From NCBI GenBank assembly GCA_014534385.1, contig JACVRP010000188.1:1-7271 (forward strand): a DNA stretch of 7,271 nucleotides, written 5' to 3'. Made by a program: the position numbers and the translations under genes. This stretch comes from Cyanobacteria bacterium Co-bin13 (GTDB lineage: Bacteria; Cyanobacteriota; Cyanobacteriia; Phormidesmidales; Phormidesmidaceae). This document shows, in pieces, positions 4,779-7,271 of the stretch (position 1 is the stretch's first letter; the number at the start of each line of letters is the position of its first letter). A model generated the notes under the pieces. The model did no database searches and was not told the DNA's origin. It worked only from the letters and a program-made list of their open reading frames with translations.

Positions 4779-7229
4779 TTAAAACCACTCGTCGTCGTCA
4801 CCCCAGTCTTCGCTGTCGTAGCGACGTCGAGGCGGGGGAGCATCCTCGGCAGGCGCAGGACGGCTAGGCGGGGAGTAGCCGTTGGGGTTGCGATAGCCCT
4901 CTGGGGCCGGTCTGCCGTCGCGCCGTTCAGCCGGTCGCGCCTCGGGTCGGCTATCACCGTTACGGGCATCCTGGCGAGGTGCGGGGTCTTGCGGTCGCTC
5001 AGGCCGCCGCTCCTCTGGGCGATAAGCATCAGAGTAGCCTCGATCCGCAGGTGGGGCCTCTCGACGATCCTCCCGACGGTAGTCTTCGGAGTATCCCCGA
5101 TCGGTGGGGCGATCATCCCAGGTGCGATTTTCAGGGTAGCGGTCTTCCCGGTAGGGCGGCGAACTGCGGCGGGGCGGCTCAGAGCGGTAGGGAGGCTCGG
5201 AGCGGTACGGCGGTTCGTCTCGGTAGGAGGGCTGGGGCGCGCTGTAGGGGCGGTTGCGATTGTCATAGTCCCAGCCGTCGTCCCAGTTGCCCCAAGAAGA
5301 CGACCCCTGGTAGCCGTAGTCGCGAATGGGTTCGTCGTCGTCAAAGGCAAAGGTGCGCTTTAGGGTGCCGCCAATCTGCCCTAAAATACCGCCTTCGTCC
5401 TTGTCCTCTTCCTCATAGAGGTAGGCTTCGCGGTTGAGGTCGTACAGCTCGTCTTGAAGTTCGGCCTGGGTGATATCAATGCCGCGCTCATCGCCGCGCT
5501 CTAGATACTCCCGCAGTTCCTGCACCAGGCTCTCAATGCGGCGTCGGCGATCGCGCGCAAACTGCATGCCATAATCAAGCGCCACCTCACGCAGCAGGCG
5601 CTCTGCCTGGAAGGTCAGGGCCTCGGCCCGGTTGCGCTTCTCCACGCGCTCTCGCTGCAGGCGGTCGGTGTCGGCAAACTCTTCTGCCTCCTGGATCATC
5701 CGCTGCACTTCTTCCTCGGCCAGGTCTGCTGCCCCCTGTACGGTCAGGCTTTGCTCTCGGCCCGTCGTCTTGTCCATCGCCGACACCTGCAGAATGCCGT
5801 TGGCATCAATGTCGAAGGAGACAAGCACCTGGGGCACTCCCCGAGGGGCAGGTGGAATGCCGACCAGCTTAAAGCGGCCCAGGGACTTGTTATCCCCCGC
5901 CATTTCCCGCTCCCCCTGCAGCACGTGCACCTCAACCGAGGTCTGGTTGTTCTCCGAGGTCGAAAACACGTCAGAGCGGCGCACCGGAATCGTGGTGTTG
6001 CGGGGAATCAGCTTCTTCATCACGCCGCCGATGGTTTCTAGGCCCAGGGAAAGGGGCGTCACATCCAGCAGCAGAATGTCCTGAATTTCTTGGGTGAGAA
6101 TGCCGGCCTGAATGGCTGCCCCCACCGCCACCACCTCGTCGGGGTTGACGTTTTGGTTGGGCTCTATGCCGATAAAGCTGCGCACCAGTTCCTGCACCAT
6201 GGGCATGCGGCTAGCCCCGCCCACCAGCACGACCTCATCAATGTCGTTGGGGGTGAGGCCAGCGTCTGACAGAGCCTGCTTTAAAGGTCCGCGCAAGCGG
6301 CTGACCAGATCTCCACACAGCCCCTCAAACTGTGCCCGAGTCAGGCGGGCATCTAAATGCTTGGGACCGTCTTCGGTAGCGGTAATAAAGGGCAGGTTGA
6401 TGTCGGTAACAGCCACGCCCGAAAGCTCGATCTTGGCTTTTTCGGCGGCCTCGGTCAGGCGCTGCAGGGCTTGGCGATCTCGCCGTCGCAGGTCAATGCC
6501 TTCTGATTCCTGAAACTGCTCGGCCAGCCAATCCACGATCTTTTGATCAAAGTTGGTGCCGCCTAGCTGGGTATCACCCACCGTGGAGCGCACTTCAAAG
6601 ACGCCATCGCCCACATCCAGCACAGACACATCAAAGGTGCCGCCGCCCAGGTCAAACACCAGAATGGTCTGGTTGTATTTCTGATCGAGGCCATAGGCCA
6701 GAGAAGCTGCCGTGGGCTCATTGAGGATGCGCTTGACGTCTAGGCCAGCGATGCGGCCTGCGTTGCGGGTGGCCTGCCGCTGGGCGTCGTTAAAGTAAGC
6801 AGGCACCGTGATAACGGCTCCTGTCACCGGCTGACCCAGGTAGCGGCTGGCTTCGTCGGCCAGCTTCCGCAAAATCATCGCCGAGACTTCTTCGGGGGCA
6901 AAGTCTTTTTCTAGCCGGGGGCAGCGAATCTTGATGTTGCCTATGTCATCCCGCCGGATGGTGTAGGGCACCTGCTTGGATTCTTGGCTCAGCTCTCCAT
7001 ACTTACGGCCCATGAAGCGTTTGACGCCGTAAAACGTATTTTGCGGGTTGAGCACTGCCTGTCGCCGGGCCATCTGGCCGACGAGCCGTTCTCCCTCCTT
7101 GCTAAAGGCCACCACTGAAGGCGTTGTTCGCATTCCTTCAGCGTTGGCAATCACAACCGGTTTGCCACCTTCCATGACTGAAACAACTGAATTGGTGGTG
7201 CCCAGGTCGATGCCAACTACTTTACCCAT
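4779..7229 (-). CDS. dnaK3: Hsp70 chaperone DnaK with long disordered tail (cyanobacterial DnaK3 type)
   Basis: An ATP-driven folding chaperone of 816 residues, against about 638 for E. coli DnaK. The ATPase domain (1-385) shows IDLGTTNS (7-14), the catalytic-type Lys70 in GVKRF, EPTAASLAYG (171-180), DLGGGTFDVSVLD (193-205) and VGGASRMP (336-343). The linker LLLDVTPLSLG (386-396) leads to the substrate-binding beta domain (to about 505) and a helical lid (to about 605). The remaining 210 residues are an Arg/Pro/Glu/Asp/Tyr-rich, probably disordered tail with internal repeats, ending in DWGDDDEWF. Cyanobacterial DnaK3 proteins carry such extended tails; DnaK3 has been linked to thylakoid membranes and is reported essential in Synechococcus. 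ATG 7229 is preceded by AAGGAG at 7241-7246. The dnaJ3 gene follows on the same strand, implying an operon. The promoter lies beyond the window. Confidence 0.96.
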   Translation of the reverse strand: MGKVVGIDLGTTNSVVSVMEGGKPVVIANAEGMRTTPSVVAFSKEGERLVGQMARRQAVLNPQNTFYGVKRFMGRKYGELSQESKQVPYTIRRDDIGNIKIRCPRLEKDFAPEEVSAMILRKLADEASRYLGQPVTGAVITVPAYFNDAQRQATRNAGRIAGLDVKRILNEPTAASLAYGLDQKYNQTILVFDLGGGTFDVSVLDVGDGVFEVRSTVGDTQLGGTNFDQKIVDWLAEQFQESEGIDLRRRDRQALQRLTEAAEKAKIELSGVAVTDINLPFITATEDGPKHLDARLTRAQFEGLCGDLVSRLRGPLKQALSDAGLTPNDIDEVVLVGGASRMPMVQELVRSFIGIEPNQNVNPDEVVAVGAAIQAGILTQEIQDILLLDVTPLSLGLETIGGVMKKLIPRNTTIPVRRSDVFSTSENNQTSVEVHVLQGEREMAGDNKSLGRFKLVGIPPAPRGVPQVLVSFDIDANGILQVSAMDKTTGREQSLTVQGAADLAEEEVQRMIQEAEEFADTDRLQRERVEKRNRAEALTFQAERLLREVALDYGMQFARDRRRRIESLVQELREYLERGDERGIDITQAELQDELYDLNREAYLYEEEDKDEGGILGQIGGTLKRTFAFDDDEPIRDYGYQGSSSWGNWDDGWDYDNRNRPYSAPQPSYRDEPPYRSEPPYRSEPPRRSSPPYREDRYPENRTWDDRPTDRGYSEDYRREDRREAPPADRGYSDAYRPEERRPERPQDPAPRQDARNGDSRPEARPAERRDGRPAPEGYRNPNGYSPPSRPAPAEDAPPPRRRYDSEDWGDDDEWF
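5154..5225 (-). repeat. Four 18-base coding repeats in the dnaK3 tail
   Basis: Tandem six-codon units encode YRDEPP, YRSEPP, YRSEPP and the diverged RRSSPP (residues 669-692). The first three units (5172-5225) are similar at the DNA level, suggesting duplication by slippage. A second, longer duplication lies further along the tail: DRGYS-x2-YR-x-E-[DE]-RR occurs at residues 710-723 and 729-742, a 19-residue period. Both repeats are in frame and leave the tail open. Confidence 0.8.
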
Positions 7230-7240
7230 TCCAGAGGTGT

Positions 7241-7246
7241 CTCCTT
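7241..7246 (-). promoter_or_regulatory. Ribosome binding site of dnaK3
   Basis: The coding strand reads AAGGAG here, a strong Shine-Dalgarno, 11 bases before ATG 7229. The spacing is slightly long but no closer alternative exists, and the protein begins exactly where DnaK proteins do (MGKVVGIDLGTTNS). The 42 bases upstream of the gene inside the window show no heat-shock operator such as CIRCE. Confidence 0.7.
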
Positions 7247-7271
7247 GCGCTTCCGAATGCTAGAGCCGATC

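Noticed and set aside
4709..5350. A 213-codon minus-strand frame overlapping the dnaK3 tail and touching the dnaJ3 start
   Set aside because: It is a Thr/Ala/Pro/Arg-rich shifted reading of the low-complexity tail. It could be mistaken for a frameshifted extension or an overlapping gene, but the dnaK3 frame runs unbroken to a conserved-looking end.
4740..5363. A 207-codon plus-strand frame antisense to the dnaK3 tail
   Set aside because: Its Val/Arg/Gly-rich sequence mirrors the repetitive Asp/Arg/Pro codons of the opposite strand. There is no domain or ribosome site, and dnaK3 clearly owns this region.
5632..6513. Plus-strand open frames antisense to the dnaK3 core (5632-6084, 5751-6041, 6112-6513)
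   Set aside because: They lie opposite highly conserved Hsp70 codons, are Ser/Arg-rich and show no motif. They are shadows of dnaK3.
1..7271. CRISPR array, tRNA, rRNA, transposase, toxin-antitoxin or phage genes
   Set aside because: I saw no regularly spaced direct repeats, no tRNA-like cloverleaf and no protein of these families on either strand.

Overview
The window looks like a stretch of ordinary cyanobacterial chromosome. Four things point that way: five GCGATCGC (HIP1) octamers in 7.3 kb; a glutamate-1-semialdehyde aminomutase whose key residues fall at the numbering used for the Synechococcus enzyme; a dnaK with the long disordered tail typical of cyanobacterial DnaK3, followed by its own J-protein gene; and short palindromic intergenic repeats of a kind common in filamentous and Leptolyngbya-like cyanobacteria. 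The genus cannot be fixed from the sequence alone.

Layout, left to right. Bases 1-403 are the 3' part of a plus-strand ABC ATPase gene of the FtsE type (cell division). A 319-base gap follows; it holds a 63-base composite palindrome (448-510) and the leader of hemL. hemL (723-2024, plus) makes 5-aminolevulinate for chlorophyll, haem and bilins. The gap after hemL (2025-2222) contains a 116-base repeat element bounded by GTAGGGTG/CACCCTAC, with a possible hemL terminator inside it. A minus-strand ABC ATPase of the DrrA/NatA/CcmA type (2223-3143) converges on hemL and has no permease gene beside it. A 106-base divergent region separates it from a small plus-strand NTF2/SnoaL-like gene (3250-3639). 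The right half is a minus-strand chaperone pair, dnaK3 (4779-7229) then dnaJ3 (3678-4709), with a 69-base spacer that carries an inverted repeat and three heptamer units.

The genes are mostly unrelated housekeeping units. The only clear functional partnership is DnaK3 with DnaJ3: an Hsp70 and its class B (zinc-finger-less) J-protein co-chaperone, probably co-transcribed. I found no defence system, CRISPR array, transposase, tRNA or rRNA. The points most worth a second look are the two palindromic intergenic elements, the dnaK3-dnaJ3 spacer, and the internally repetitive tails and linkers of the two chaperones. I see no convincing evidence of an undescribed multi-gene system here.
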